From: Streptomyces sp. CG1
GTDB lineage: Bacteria > Actinomycetota > Actinomycetes > Streptomycetales > Streptomycetaceae
Reading direction: 5' to 3'
DNA length: 64,000 bases
Assembly (NCBI RefSeq): GCF_041080625.1
Contig: NZ_CP163518.1
Location: forward strand, 6,007,501-6,071,500
Shown: piece after piece, positions 19,220 through 28,126 of the stretch
Numbering within the stretch: the first letter of the stretch is position 1
How the letters are laid out: each line of letters opens with the position of its first letter
The notes under the pieces: generated by a model
What the model was told of the DNA's origin: nothing
Seen by the model: only the letters and a program-made list of their open reading frames with translations
Databases searched by the model: none
Translations under genes and position numbers: made by a program

Positions 19220-20928
19220 GCCCCACCGCCCTTCCTGCCGCCGGTCCGGAACACGGGCACGTCACCTTCCTGGGTGCCGGACCCGGAGATCCGGGACTGC
19301 TGACTCTGCGCGCCGTGGAGGCGCTGTCGAACGCGGATGTCCTGGTCGCCGAGCACGAGGTGCTCGACGTGATCCGGACGCACGCCCGACAGGGCGTCTC
19401 CGTCGTGCAGACGGACGCGAATCCCTCCGCGATCTCGCCGCCGGGCACGGGCACGCCCCAGCTGACGGTCGTTGACGGCACGTCAACAACCGCCGCTGTC
19501 CCGGCCGCTGCCCGGGATGCCGCTCATCTTGTCATGGAGGCTGCGCGGGGCGGCAGGCGGGTCGTCCGTGCGGTGTCCGGGGACCCGGGACTTGATACGT
19601 ACGCGGCCGAGGAAATGCTCGCCTGCGCCGCCGCCGGGGTGCCCTTCGAGGTCGTCCCGGGCGTCGCGGCCGCGGTCGGTGTGCCCGCGTACGCCGGGGT
19701 GCCGCTGCGTGACGCGCAGGGCGCGGACGTCCGGTTCGTGGACGCCCGTACGGCGTCGGACCGGTGCTGGACGGAGGTCGGCGCCTCGGACGGCACGGTC
19801 GTCGTCTCCACGACCCTGGACTCGGTCGCGGCGGCGGCGGGCGAGCTGGTCTCGGCGGGCCGCAAGCCCGACACCCCCCTGTCGGTCACGATCGCCGGTA
19901 CGACGACCCGCCAGCGCACCTGGACGGCGACGCTCGGCACGATCGCGCAGACCCTGAAGCAGGCGAAGGTGCTGCCGTCGCCGGACGGCGGGCGGCCGGT
20001 CATAGCCGTGGTCGGCGAGCGTTCCGCCGCCGCCCGGCGCGACCAGCTGTCGTGGTTCGAGTCCAAGCCGCTGTTCGGCTGGAAGGTGCTCGTACCGCGG
20101 ACGAAGGAGCAGGCGGCGTCGCTCTCCGACCAGTTGCGGTCGTACGGGGCCGTACCGCACGAGGTGCCGACGATCGCGGTGGAACCGCCGCGCACGCCCC
20201 AGCAGATGGAGCGCGCGGTCAAGGGCCTGGTCACCGGCCGCTACGAGTGGATCGCCTTCACGTCCGTCAACGCGGTGAAGGCGGTACGGGAGAAGTTCGA
20301 GGAGTACGGCCTCGACGCGCGCGCCTTCGCGGGTATCAAGGTGGCCGCGGTGGGCGAGCAGACCGCGAAGGCGCTGGTCGCCTTCGGCGTGAAGCCGGAC
20401 CTGGTGCCGAGCGGTGAGCAGTCGGCCGCGGGCCTGCTGGAGGACTGGCCGCCGTACGACCCGGTGTTCGACCCGATCGACCGTGTCTTCCTGCCGCGTG
20501 CCGACATCGCTACGGAGACGCTGGTGGCGGGCCTGATCGAGCTGGGCTGGGAGGTGGACGACGTGACCGCCTACCGGACGGTCCGCGCCTCGCCTCCGCC
20601 GGCCGAGACCCGCGAGGCGATCAAGGGCGGTGGCTTCGACGCCGTGCTCTTCACGTCCTCGTCGACGGTCCGGAACCTGGTCGGCATCGCGGGCAAGCCG
20701 CACAACGTGACGGTGATCGCGTGCATCGGTCCGGCTACGGCGAAGACGGCCGAGGAACATGGCCTGCGGGTGGACGTCATGGCGCCCGAGCCGTCGGTCC
20801 ACAAGCTGGCGGAGGCGCTGGCCGACTTCGGGATGAAGCGGCGCGCTGCCGCGGTGGAGGCGGGGGACCCGGTGACGCGGCCGAGCGAGCGGCGGCCGGG
20901 GGCTCGCAGGCGCCGTACGACCACGTGA
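19216..20928 (+). CDS. hemD: Fused uroporphyrinogen-III C-methyltransferase/uroporphyrinogen-III synthase
   Basis: A 570-residue two-domain protein. Residues ~12-265 are a methyltransferase-like (SUMT/CobA) domain: VTFLGAGPGDPGLLTLRA, then VSGDPGLDTYAAEE and VVPGVAAAVGVPAYAG. Residues ~275-545 are the HemD domain, which closes the tetrapyrrole ring. The SUMT half departs from active enzymes in places (ADVLVAEHEVLD where a YD.L.. segment is normal), so its methylating activity is uncertain. The TTG at 19216 is chosen for its overlap with the hemC stop and the GGGGGAG upstream. The last gene of the Rex-controlled operon. Confidence 0.9.
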   Translation: MSPTALPAAGPEHGHVTFLGAGPGDPGLLTLRAVEALSNADVLVAEHEVLDVIRTHARQGVSVVQTDANPSAISPPGTGTPQLTVVDGTSTTAAVPAAARDAAHLVMEAARGGRRVVRAVSGDPGLDTYAAEEMLACAAAGVPFEVVPGVAAAVGVPAYAGVPLRDAQGADVRFVDARTASDRCWTEVGASDGTVVVSTTLDSVAAAAGELVSAGRKPDTPLSVTIAGTTTRQRTWTATLGTIAQTLKQAKVLPSPDGGRPVIAVVGERSAAARRDQLSWFESKPLFGWKVLVPRTKEQAASLSDQLRSYGAVPHEVPTIAVEPPRTPQQMERAVKGLVTGRYEWIAFTSVNAVKAVREKFEEYGLDARAFAGIKVAAVGEQTAKALVAFGVKPDLVPSGEQSAAGLLEDWPPYDPVFDPIDRVFLPRADIATETLVAGLIELGWEVDDVTAYRTVRASPPPAETREAIKGGGFDAVLFTSSSTVRNLVGIAGKPHNVTVIACIGPATAKTAEEHGLRVDVMAPEPSVHKLAEALADFGMKRRAAAVEAGDPVTRPSERRPGARRRRTTT

Positions 20929-20930
20929 GA

Positions 20931-20960
20931 ACAGGCGGGTGCCGTACGGCACCCGCCTGT
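20931..20960. terminator. Terminator after the rex-hemACD operon
   Basis: A perfect 30-bp palindrome (13-bp stem ACAGGCGGGTGCC, loop GTAC) begins 3 nt after the hemD stop. It also lies 11 bp beyond the end of the convergent gene, so it serves both. Confidence 0.92.
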
Positions 20961-20970
20961 CGTATGCCGG

Positions 20971-21963
20971 CTACTGTGCCGTGCCGCCCGCGTAGTCGCT
21001 GTTGAACGTCGTCTCGATCGTGCTCGCCACCGGCTGGGCCACGCCCGTGCCGGTCAGGATGATGCCCAACTCCCTGTTGTTGCTCAGGGAGTTGCTGCTG
21101 ATGTTCATGGAGCCGGCCTCGGCCTCCTGAGTGGACAGGCCGTAGTCGGCGACCATCGCCTTGGCGTGGATGTAGAAGCCGCCCGGGTCGGAGTAGCCGA
21201 CGACCGTGCCGCCGGCGGCCTTGATGGCGGAGACCTCGCCGGAGTAGCTGGAGGGGTTCTCCAGGACCACCCGGACCTGCACGCCGGCCTTGGCGCGGGC
21301 CACGATCGCGTTGACCACCGTGCTGTCGCTGAACTCCAGCTCCTCCACGTCCAGCGTCCTGGCCGCGGAGTTGATGAAGGACACCAGGCGGCTGCGCGAG
21401 TCGGTGGGGGACCACAGGAGGTGGTCGCCGTCGGTGGGGGTGACGGACGTCGCCGTGTAGTCGGCGTCGAAGACCTTCTCTATCGCCGCCACATCCCTCG
21501 TGTCGTCGGTGAAGACGCCGTAGTCGCGGCCGGTCGTGTAGTATTGCGAGGTCAGATTGCCGGTCAGGATCAGGGACTTGGTGCCGTCGACCGTGATCGT
21601 CTTCTGGTGCGTGTAGACGTAGGCGGAGGACGACCAGACCACGCCTATGCCCGCGTTCGTCAGGGACGTGTACGCCGAGTTGTTGGCGCTCTTGTGCTGG
21701 CGGTCGAGGACGACCCGGACCGTGACGCCCTTGTTCTTGACGGCTATGAGGTCGTTGACGGCCGTGGTGTCCTCCAGCTCGTACATGGTCATGTCGAGTG
21801 TGCTGGTGGCCGAGTTGATGAAGTCGTAGATCGTCGGCTGGCTGCCCGTCCGGGAGAAGGCGAACGCCGAGTAGTTCGCCGCGTTCGCGGGGACGGCGGT
21901 GGCGACGACGGCGGTGCCGGCGGCGAGCGCGATGGCCGCGCGGGTGAGGACCTTCCGCAGCAT
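20971..21963 (-). CDS. Secreted phospholipase D-like (HKD) protein
   Basis: A 330-residue protein with a signal peptide (MLRKVLTRAAIALAAGTAVVATAVPANA, cleaved after ANA). It has two HKD motifs, HQKTITVD (about 140) and HAKAMVAD (about 275), each followed by a GSMN/TGN-type segment. Paired motifs of this kind form one active site in phospholipase D, PLD-type nucleases and related phosphodiesterases, so substrate class is open; the absence of long loops resembles small nuclease-like members. It interrupts the haem gene cluster on the opposite strand and has its own promoter. ATG at 21963 is chosen because the signal peptide starts there. Confidence 0.88.
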   Translation of the reverse strand: MLRKVLTRAAIALAAGTAVVATAVPANAANYSAFAFSRTGSQPTIYDFINSATSTLDMTMYELEDTTAVNDLIAVKNKGVTVRVVLDRQHKSANNSAYTSLTNAGIGVVWSSSAYVYTHQKTITVDGTKSLILTGNLTSQYYTTGRDYGVFTDDTRDVAAIEKVFDADYTATSVTPTDGDHLLWSPTDSRSRLVSFINSAARTLDVEELEFSDSTVVNAIVARAKAGVQVRVVLENPSSYSGEVSAIKAAGGTVVGYSDPGGFYIHAKAMVADYGLSTQEAEAGSMNISSNSLSNNRELGIILTGTGVAQPVASTIETTFNSDYAGGTAQ

Positions 21964-22212
21964 GCGTGACTCCTGATGAATGGGGAGAGTTCGCCGGAGT
22001 GGGGGTGGCGCGTGCATGACACCACGCGCGTAGAACGCTGGGGAGGCGGGCGGATCCAGGGATCGCCAGGGGAGCGCAAAAACTTCGTATGACGGCGTCG
22101 CTATGCCCCTGAATGGGCTGCCTGTGGGCTCCCTGTGAGGCTGTGTACGGGTGCTCTACGAGCCCGTCGCCGGGTCGACAGGGCGTCGGCAAAGGCAAGG
22201 GTCGGGCGGGCG

Positions 22213-22218
22213 TAGCGT
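22213..22218 (+). promoter_or_regulatory. Probable -10 element giving a leaderless hemB mRNA
   Basis: TAGCGT ends 7 nt before the hemB ATG. A transcript starting at the usual distance would begin at the start codon. The only AG-rich bases before the ATG (GAAGG) are too close to be a Shine-Dalgarno sequence. Confidence 0.5.
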
Positions 22219-22225
22219 AGAAGGC

Positions 22226-23236
22226 ATGACGAAGTACGGATCGTTTCCTGGTACGCGTCCCCGGCGGCTGCGGACCTCGCCCGTCATGCGCCGCATGGTC
22301 GCCGAGACGCGACTGCACCCGGCCGACTTCATCCTCCCGGCGTTCGTCCGGGAGGGCGTGAGCGAGCCCGTGCCGATCGCCGCCATGCCCGGTGTCGTCC
22401 AGCACACCCGCGACAGCCTGAAGAAGGCCGCGCTGGAGGCCGTGCAGGCCGGGATCTCCGGCATCATGCTGTTCGGTGTGCCGGAGGAGGGGAAGAAGGA
22501 CGCACTCGGGACTCCGGGGACCGACCCGGACGGGATCCTGCAGGTCGCCATCCGGGACGTGCGCGCCGAGGTCGGCGACGACCTGCTCGTCATGTCCGAC
22601 CTGTGTCTGGACGAGACCGTCGACCACGGGCACTGCGGGGTGCTGGACGCCGAGGGCCGGGTCGACAACGACGCGACCCTGGAGCGGTACGCGGAGATGG
22701 CGCAGGTGCAGGCCGACGCCGGTGCGCACGTGGTCGGCCCGAGCGGGATGATGGACGGCCAGATCGGCGTCATCCGCGACGCGCTCGACCAGATCGGGCG
22801 CGAGGACGTGGCGATCCTCGCCTACACCGCCAAGTACTCCTCCGCCTTCTACGGCCCCTTCCGCGAGGCCGTCGCCTCCTCGCTCCAGGGCGACCGCAAG
22901 ACCTACCAGCAGGACCCCGCCAACTGGCGTGAGTCCCTGCGGGAGTTGGCCCTGGACCTGGAGGAGGGCGCGGACATGGTCATGGTCAAGCCGGCCGGGC
23001 CGTACCTCGACATCCTCGCCCGGGTCGCGGACGCCGTGGACGTGCCCGTCGCCGCGTACCAGATCTCGGGCGAGTACTCGATGATCGAGGCCGCCGCCGA
23101 GAAGGGCTGGGTCGACCGGGACCGGGCCATCTTCGAGACCCTGACCGGCATCAAGCGGGCCGGGGCACGGAACATCCTCACCTACTGGGCGACCGAGGCC
23201 GCCCTGAAGCTCCGCCAGTCCGCACTCACCAGTTGA
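22226..23236 (+). CDS. hemB: Porphobilinogen synthase (delta-aminolevulinate dehydratase)
   Basis: A 336-residue enzyme that condenses two 5-aminolevulinates into porphobilinogen. The catalytic lysines are in [17 protein letters not shown] and [12 protein letters not shown]; a metal-binding region is [14 protein letters not shown], and [13 protein letters not shown] is conserved. It is not in the rex operon but is read in the same direction, separated by the HKD gene. Its 3' end overlaps the convergent lipoprotein gene by 11 bp. Confidence 0.96.
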   Translation: MTKYGSFPGTRPRRLRTSPVMRRMVAETRLHPADFILPAFVREGVSEPVPIAAMPGVVQHTRDSLKKAALEAVQAGISGIMLFGVPEEGKKDALGTPGTDPDGILQVAIRDVRAEVGDDLLVMSDLCLDETVDHGHCGVLDAEGRVDNDATLERYAEMAQVQADAGAHVVGPSGMMDGQIGVIRDALDQIGREDVAILAYTAKYSSAFYGPFREAVASSLQGDRKTYQQDPANWRESLRELALDLEEGADMVMVKPAGPYLDILARVADAVDVPVAAYQISGEYSMIEAAAEKGWVDRDRAIFETLTGIKRAGARNILTYWATEAALKLRQSALTS

Positions 23237-23927
23237 GGGCGTCGTCCGCGTTCTGCTGCCAGTACGTCACCGTCAGCGAACTGTCGTAGTAGACGCCCTT
23301 CGCCGGCAGGGCCGGGGTCGCGGAGGGGCCGCCGTCGCTGTTCGGCGTGCGGCCCTGGAACATCACCGTCAGCCTGTGGCCGGTCATACCGCCCTGGCCG
23401 CTGCCGTCGGCGGCCGACAACAGCACGCCTGCGTACCCCGACTCGCCGGGTGCCAGGGTCGTCACGGCCTGCGGCTGGGTGTCCTTCGCCGCCTGCGGGG
23501 CCCACTGCATCTCGTCGAAGCGCAGGACCGGGTAGTACGTCAGCTCGCAGGTCCTGCCGCCGGTGTTCTTCACCCTGATCAGCATGTGGTTCAGGGGGCG
23601 GGGGACCGGCTGGGCCGTGACGGTGGTGTTCGCGCCGTTGCACAGCACGACCGAGCCGCCGGTGCCGGTGCCGGGCGCCCTGGTGCCGCCCGGCTTGGTG
23701 CCCGGAGTGTGGGTGCGGGCCGCCGGGCTGCCGTCCCCCGTCCGTGCGCCGGCCGCGGTGGTGGGGGTGGCGGAGGACGTGTTGTCCGTTGCGGTCGTCG
23801 TCGGCGACACCGGCCGTGAGGCGCCCTCGTCCTTCGTCCCCGTCCCGTCGCCACCGCACGCGCTGAGCGCGAGGGCGGTCACCGCGGTGCCGGTGGCGTC
23901 GAGCAGTCGGATGTGGCGCATACGCAT
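23226..23927 (-). CDS. DUF4232 lipoprotein
   Basis: A 233-residue exported lipoprotein. The signal peptide ends in the lipobox LSAC (about residues 18-21). A Thr/Gly/Pro-rich linker (about 25-90) precedes a DUF4232 domain with two cysteines ([12 protein letters not shown] and [10 protein letters not shown]) likely to form a disulphide. Function unknown. ATG at 23927 follows AGAGGA; the frame is open 39 codons further upstream, without a signal-like sequence. The gene runs convergently into hemB. Confidence 0.82.
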   Translation of the reverse strand: MRMRHIRLLDATGTAVTALALSACGGDGTGTKDEGASRPVSPTTTATDNTSSATPTTAAGARTGDGSPAARTHTPGTKPGGTRAPGTGTGGSVVLCNGANTTVTAQPVPRPLNHMLIRVKNTGGRTCELTYYPVLRFDEMQWAPQAAKDTQPQAVTTLAPGESGYAGVLLSAADGSGQGGMTGHRLTVMFQGRTPNSDGGPSATPALPAKGVYYDSSLTVTYWQQNADDALNW

Positions 23928-24058
23928 GGCAAGTCCTCTTTCGGGCTGGGCCGGTTGGCGTGTCTGGATGAGCCACAGCCTGTGCGGAGCCTCGTCCCGG
24001 CGGTCAGAGGCACCCGGCAATCCGGGACGCTGGAACGCCGACACAGGCTCTGACCTGC

Positions 24059-24379
24059 TAAAACAGTCCCTCCCGCTCCTTCGCGGTCGCCCTGGACGCC
24101 CTGCGCCCCGAGGCCGTACCGGAGGCCGGGCACCAGGGCTTCCCGTTCAAGGTGAGCCGGTCGGACCCCGAGGTGTTCTACGTCACGGCCGACGCCTCCG
24201 CGTACGACGTCAGCTGGTACCTGGAGCTGGCGTGGTCCAGCGGGACGCGCCACGGCACGCTGCGGATCGACGACGGCGGCCGCCCCTTCCGCACCAGCGG
24301 CAACAACGGGCGGCCCGCGTATGCCTTCCCGCTGGGCGGCGAGAAGTGGGAGGCGGCGTCGGGCACGGACGCGAACTGA
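24059..24379 (+). pseudogene. C-terminal gene remnant, no usable start
   Basis: From 24059 the frame reads as clearly coding (SRSFAVALDALRPEAVPEAG..., then SDPEVFYVTADASAYDVSWY... ending WEAASGTDAN at 24379). An in-frame TAA immediately precedes it and no ATG or GTG occurs until 24152. The coding character therefore begins before any possible start, as expected for the tail of a larger gene that lost its 5' part. The possible 75-residue protein from GTG 24152 may still be made. I do not recognise the family with confidence; similar tails occur in Streptomyces regulators or small hypothetical proteins. Confidence 0.5.
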
Positions 24380-24453
24380 CCGTCCGGATCGCGGAATTAC
24401 CGGTGTAGACGGCATGCGTCTCTCTAGCCTGACGGTCCCCGAGCCGCCTGACG

Positions 24454-24480
24454 GGTCCCGGGGGCCGAAGTCCCGGGACC
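24454..24480 (+). promoter_or_regulatory. Leader hairpin before the aminotransferase gene
   Basis: A perfect 9-bp stem (GGTCCCGGG / CCCGGGACC, 9-nt loop) ends 4 nt before GTG 24485 and 16 nt before ATG 24497. A possible -10, TAGCCT, is at 24425-24430, so the hairpin would be in the mRNA leader and could limit ribosome access. Confidence 0.45.
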
Positions 24481-24484
24481 GAAA

Positions 24485-25717
24485 GTGAGCCGTGCCATGA
24501 CCGTCGCCCAGCCCGCCCCGACCTCCGCCGCCTCCCCGGCCCGCGCCCCCGTCCCGCCGCTCGCCGCCCGTGCCCGCAGGGTGGGCGGGTCGCCCGTGCG
24601 GGACATCCTCGCGGTCACCGCGCGCCCCGAGGTGATCAACTTCGCGGGCGGGCTGCCGGCGCCGGAACTCTTCGACCGGGACGGCATCGCGGCGGCGTTC
24701 CAGGAAGTCCTGGCGGACACCCCGGCGCAGGCGCTGCAGTACGCCACGACGGAGGGCGAGCCGGCGCTGCGGGCGGGCCTGGCCGCGCGCATCACCGCCC
24801 GGGGTCTGCCCACCGCCCCCGACGACCTGCTCGTCACCACCGGCTCCCAGCAGGCCCTGTCCCTGCTGGCGACGGCGCTGCTCGAACCCGGCGACACGGT
24901 CCTGGTCGAAGACCCCTGCTATCTGGCGGCCCTCCAGGTCTTCGGCCTCGCGGGCGCGCGTGTGGTGGCCGTGCCCGCAGACGCGGACGGAGTGCACCCG
25001 GCGGCCCTGGGGGAGGCGATCCGCCGCGAGCGCCCGAAGCTGCTCTACCTGGTCCCCACCTTCCAGAACCCGACCGGCCGTACGATGCCCGCGCCGCGCC
25101 GCGCGGCGATCGCCGACGTGGCCGCCCGCCAGGGCCTGTGGATCACCGAGGACGACCCGTACGGCGAACTCCGCTACGACGGCGCGCGCGTCCCCTGGAT
25201 CGCCGCCCTGCCCGGCGCCGCGGACCGGACCGTGCTCCTCGGCTCCTTCTCCAAGGTGATGGCTCCCGGTCTGCGCCTGGGCTGGCTGCGCGCGCCCGCC
25301 GAACTGCGCCGGGCGTGCGCGGTGGCCAAGCAGGCGGCGGACCTGCACACCCCGACCCTCAACCAGCTCGCCGCCGCCCGCTACCTCGACGTCCTGGACG
25401 CCCATGTGGAGCGGGTGCGAGCCGTGTACCGCGCACGTCGCGACGCCATGCTGGCGGGCCTGCCGGCCGCGCTCCCGGACGGCTCGCGGTGGAGCCGGCC
25501 CGAGGGCGGCATGTTCCTGTGGGCGCGCCTGCCGGAGTCGTACGACACCCTCGCGCTGCTGCCCCGCGCGGTCGAGCAGAACGTGGCCTACGTCCCCGGC
25601 GCGCCCTTCTACGCGGGCGAGCCCGAGCGCTCCACCCTCCGCCTGTGCTTCGTCACCCAGACGCCCGAGGAGATCACGGAGGGGCTGCGCAGGCTGGGGC
25701 GCGGGCTCGGGGGCTGA
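24485..25717 (+). CDS. PLP-dependent aminotransferase (2-aminoadipate/MocR-like class I)
   Basis: A 410-residue fold-type I aminotransferase. Key sites: VINFAGGLPAPELF near the N-terminus, TTGSQQALSLLATALLEPGD, FQNPTGRTM (Asn for PLP), TEDDPYGELRYDG (Asp/Tyr) and the Schiff-base lysine in LGSFSKVMAPGLRLGW, with an Arg for the substrate carboxylate in STLRLCFV. It resembles LysN/2-aminoadipate transaminases and lacks the N-terminal GntR domain of MocR regulators. GTG 24485 and ATG 24497 are alternative starts. The preceding leader forms a hairpin. Confidence 0.88.
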   Translation: MSRAMTVAQPAPTSAASPARAPVPPLAARARRVGGSPVRDILAVTARPEVINFAGGLPAPELFDRDGIAAAFQEVLADTPAQALQYATTEGEPALRAGLAARITARGLPTAPDDLLVTTGSQQALSLLATALLEPGDTVLVEDPCYLAALQVFGLAGARVVAVPADADGVHPAALGEAIRRERPKLLYLVPTFQNPTGRTMPAPRRAAIADVAARQGLWITEDDPYGELRYDGARVPWIAALPGAADRTVLLGSFSKVMAPGLRLGWLRAPAELRRACAVAKQAADLHTPTLNQLAAARYLDVLDAHVERVRAVYRARRDAMLAGLPAALPDGSRWSRPEGGMFLWARLPESYDTLALLPRAVEQNVAYVPGAPFYAGEPERSTLRLCFVTQTPEEITEGLRRLGRGLGG

Positions 25718-25739
25718 GCACCGGAGTGGGCCGGGCGGG

Positions 25740-26552
25740 TCAGTCCCACCAGAAGGTCCAGGTCGGGACGCCGACCAGGCTCTTTGCGTAGTCCCGCAGG
25801 CCGGCGCCGCCCTGGGTGATGTTGTCCGGGCAGAAGGCGAAGTGTTCGGCGGCCAGGGCCTCCGCGTCGGCGAGCGTGGCGGGCGGGGCCGCGACGGACA
25901 CCACCAGGGTGTCGAAGCCCAGCCCCACCACCCGTATGCCGAAGCGGTCCTCCCACGAGCGGAGGACGGCGCACAGCCGGGCCACGTCGTTGTCGTGGTT
26001 CAGCGGACCGGCCCAGCCGATCGCCGCGGGTATGTCGGCGGACCGGCGGGCCGGGACCAGGGCGAGGTGCGCCTCCCGGAACCACTGGGGCGGGGCGTCC
26101 GAGAGCGAGTCGGCCACCTGGGCCGCGCGCGTGTCGGGATCGGCGGTCGGGGTGGGCGCGGGCGCGAGTCCCGGCCACGCGGCACCGAACGGCTCGACCT
26201 CCTCGCCCCAGCCCTCCTCCGTCCAGTCCTCCCAGTACTCGGCGAGGACGTCCTCGGCGTCGTGATCGCCCGGGTAAGACATCAGCCGGGGCATCAGCTC
26301 CCACTCCGCGGGTCCGCCCTGGCTGCCTCCCACCCCCACGAGCACCGGCAGCAGACCGGCCCGCGCCGCCGGCACCCCCAGCGCCTTCCAGGTGCCCGGC
26401 GCGGCCGGCTTCTCCGCGTGCCACAGCAGAGGCTCGTGCCAGGGGCCGTCAGCTGTCAGATCGACCAGTCTGCCGGGCGGCAGCTGAAGCCCCAGGGAAC
26501 GGCCGCTGGGGTCGGTGGCCAGCTTGGGCAGCGGGTTCGGAAGAGTCGCCAT
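25740..26552 (-). CDS. DUF4253 domain-containing protein
   Basis: A 270-residue cytoplasmic protein. The N-terminal half is acidic and Trp-rich (EDVLAEYWEDWTEEGWGEEVEPFG). The C-terminal ~110 residues hold the DUF4253 pattern: LCAVLRSWEDRFGIRVVGLGFDTLVVSV ... LAAEHFAFCPDNI ... TWTFWWD. Function unknown. ATG at 26552 is chosen over an upstream in-frame start because homologues begin near MATLPNPLPKL. It converges with the aminotransferase gene. Confidence 0.75.
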   Translation of the reverse strand: MATLPNPLPKLATDPSGRSLGLQLPPGRLVDLTADGPWHEPLLWHAEKPAAPGTWKALGVPAARAGLLPVLVGVGGSQGGPAEWELMPRLMSYPGDHDAEDVLAEYWEDWTEEGWGEEVEPFGAAWPGLAPAPTPTADPDTRAAQVADSLSDAPPQWFREAHLALVPARRSADIPAAIGWAGPLNHDNDVARLCAVLRSWEDRFGIRVVGLGFDTLVVSVAAPPATLADAEALAAEHFAFCPDNITQGGAGLRDYAKSLVGVPTWTFWWD

Positions 26553-26693
26553 GACCGTGACTGTAGAGGCCGCCACTGACAACGCCGTTGGCCCGCCTTC
26601 CCGATGAACCGGCACCCGCCGAACCTGCTCTTACCAGATGATGCTGTGATGGGGACGGGTGACGATGGTTGACGGGTGGCGGAAGGACGGAAC

Positions 26694-27845
26694 GTGCTGA
26701 ACGGGCGTTACCCGGTGCGGTGGCATATTGTGCTGCTCACCCTGTGGACGGCCATCTGGTTCTTCGTGGCCGAACGCCATGGCGCCATTTCCTGGCACTA
26801 TCTGAGAACCGGCGAGCAACTGCTCTTCAATCAGGCATCCGGCGGCGGTCTGGCCCTCTACGCCAACCACCCCGACCTGCAGATCGGTCCCGTCAGCTTC
26901 ATAGTGGCCGGGCTCTTCGCGCCGTTCCCCGCCGCCGTCGGTGAGAAACTGGCCGACGCGTTCATGTCAGGCCTTGGCCTGTACATGCTGGTCCTGGTCG
27001 GCCGTGCCGCCGCCGACTACAACCGGGGCACCGGCCTCAATCACAAACGCCTGCAACAGCGTGTCCTGATCGCCGGAGCCGCCTTCATACCCATGTGGGT
27101 CGAGGTCTCGGTCCGCTTCGCCCACCTCGACGACGTCCTGGCCCTCTTCTTCGCCACGCTCGCCGTCCGCGCGCTGGTCCGCGGCAACGCGACGGCGGTG
27201 GGCGTCTTCCTGGCCCTGGCGGTCGACTCCAAACCGTGGGCCGTAGGCTTCCTGCCCCTCCTTCTCGCCCTACCCCGTCCGGTCCGGCTGCGCTCGGCGG
27301 CCTGGGCCTTCGGCCTGGTGGCGGTGGCCTGGCTGCCCTTCTACCTGACCCACCTGGACACCCTGCAGGCGGCCCGCTTCACCATCCCCAACCAGCCGGC
27401 GTCCTCGCTGCGCTGGTTCGGTGTGAACGATCCCGCGACACCACCGTGGGACCGCCCCGCCCAGATGGCCCTGGGCGCGGCCCTGGGCGCGCTGGCGGTA
27501 CGCCGCAACCGCTGGCCGGCGGTGGTCTTCCTGGCGGTCGACGCGCGCATCATGCTGGACCCGAGCGTGTACACGTACTACAACGCCTCGGTCCTCCTCG
27601 GCACGCTCCTCTGGGACTCCATCGGCCAGCGCCGCCTGGTCCCGTGGGTCAGCTGGATAGCCCTCATCTCCCTCTACGGCAGCGTCCTGGTGATCCCCTC
27701 GGACTCCACCCGAGGCCTGATCCGGCTGGCCTTCTGCATAGGAGCGGCGGCATACGTCCTGCTCTGGCCACAACGGGCGCCACGCGGCAGACGGGGCCGA
27801 CCGTCACGCCGCGAGCCCGTCGACGGCAACCTCATCAGCAAGTGA
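26694..27845 (+). CDS. Polytopic membrane protein, possible GT-C type
   Basis: A 383-residue membrane protein with about 9-10 membrane segments, starting WHIVLLTLWTAIWFFVA. A short loop after segment 1 contains acidic residues (NHPDLQIGP), and FAHLDDVLALFFATLA and ALAVDSKPWAVGFLPLLL resemble DUF2029/GT87 polyprenol-dependent mannosyltransferases, but I cannot confirm an active site. GTG 26694 is preferred to GTG 26676 because GGAAGGA lies 6 nt before it. Confidence 0.65.
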   Translation: MLNGRYPVRWHIVLLTLWTAIWFFVAERHGAISWHYLRTGEQLLFNQASGGGLALYANHPDLQIGPVSFIVAGLFAPFPAAVGEKLADAFMSGLGLYMLVLVGRAAADYNRGTGLNHKRLQQRVLIAGAAFIPMWVEVSVRFAHLDDVLALFFATLAVRALVRGNATAVGVFLALAVDSKPWAVGFLPLLLALPRPVRLRSAAWAFGLVAVAWLPFYLTHLDTLQAARFTIPNQPASSLRWFGVNDPATPPWDRPAQMALGAALGALAVRRNRWPAVVFLAVDARIMLDPSVYTYYNASVLLGTLLWDSIGQRRLVPWVSWIALISLYGSVLVIPSDSTRGLIRLAFCIGAAAYVLLWPQRAPRGRRGRPSRREPVDGNLISK

Positions 27846-28041
27846 CCGTTGGTCGCGGCTGCGCCTCGCCTGCACGCCGGGTGGGTTCGGCGGCTTGCGG
27901 GCGGTGGGGACCTCTCAGGCGTGGGGCCTCTCCCGTCGCGGGAGGGATGATCGGCAGATCCGTTTCACCCGGTGCTGCAAGGGTGGGGCGGACCTGGAGG
28001 TCGGAGACGTGACCGCGCACTGAGCAGGGCCCACTTCTGCC

Positions 28042-28076
28042 CATCACCCCCTTTTGTATGACAAGAGGGGGTGATG
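28042..28076. terminator. Bidirectional terminator
   Basis: A 16-bp stem with one mismatch (CATCACCCCCTTTTGT / ACAAGAGGGGGTGATG) and a 3-nt loop lies between the convergent membrane-protein and zinc-ribbon genes. The rest of the gap from 27846 shows nothing else. Confidence 0.8.
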
Positions 28077-28126
28077 GTGACGTCCAGCCCTTGCCCTCTG
28101 CCCCCCGCCCCTCCCGCCACCCTCCG

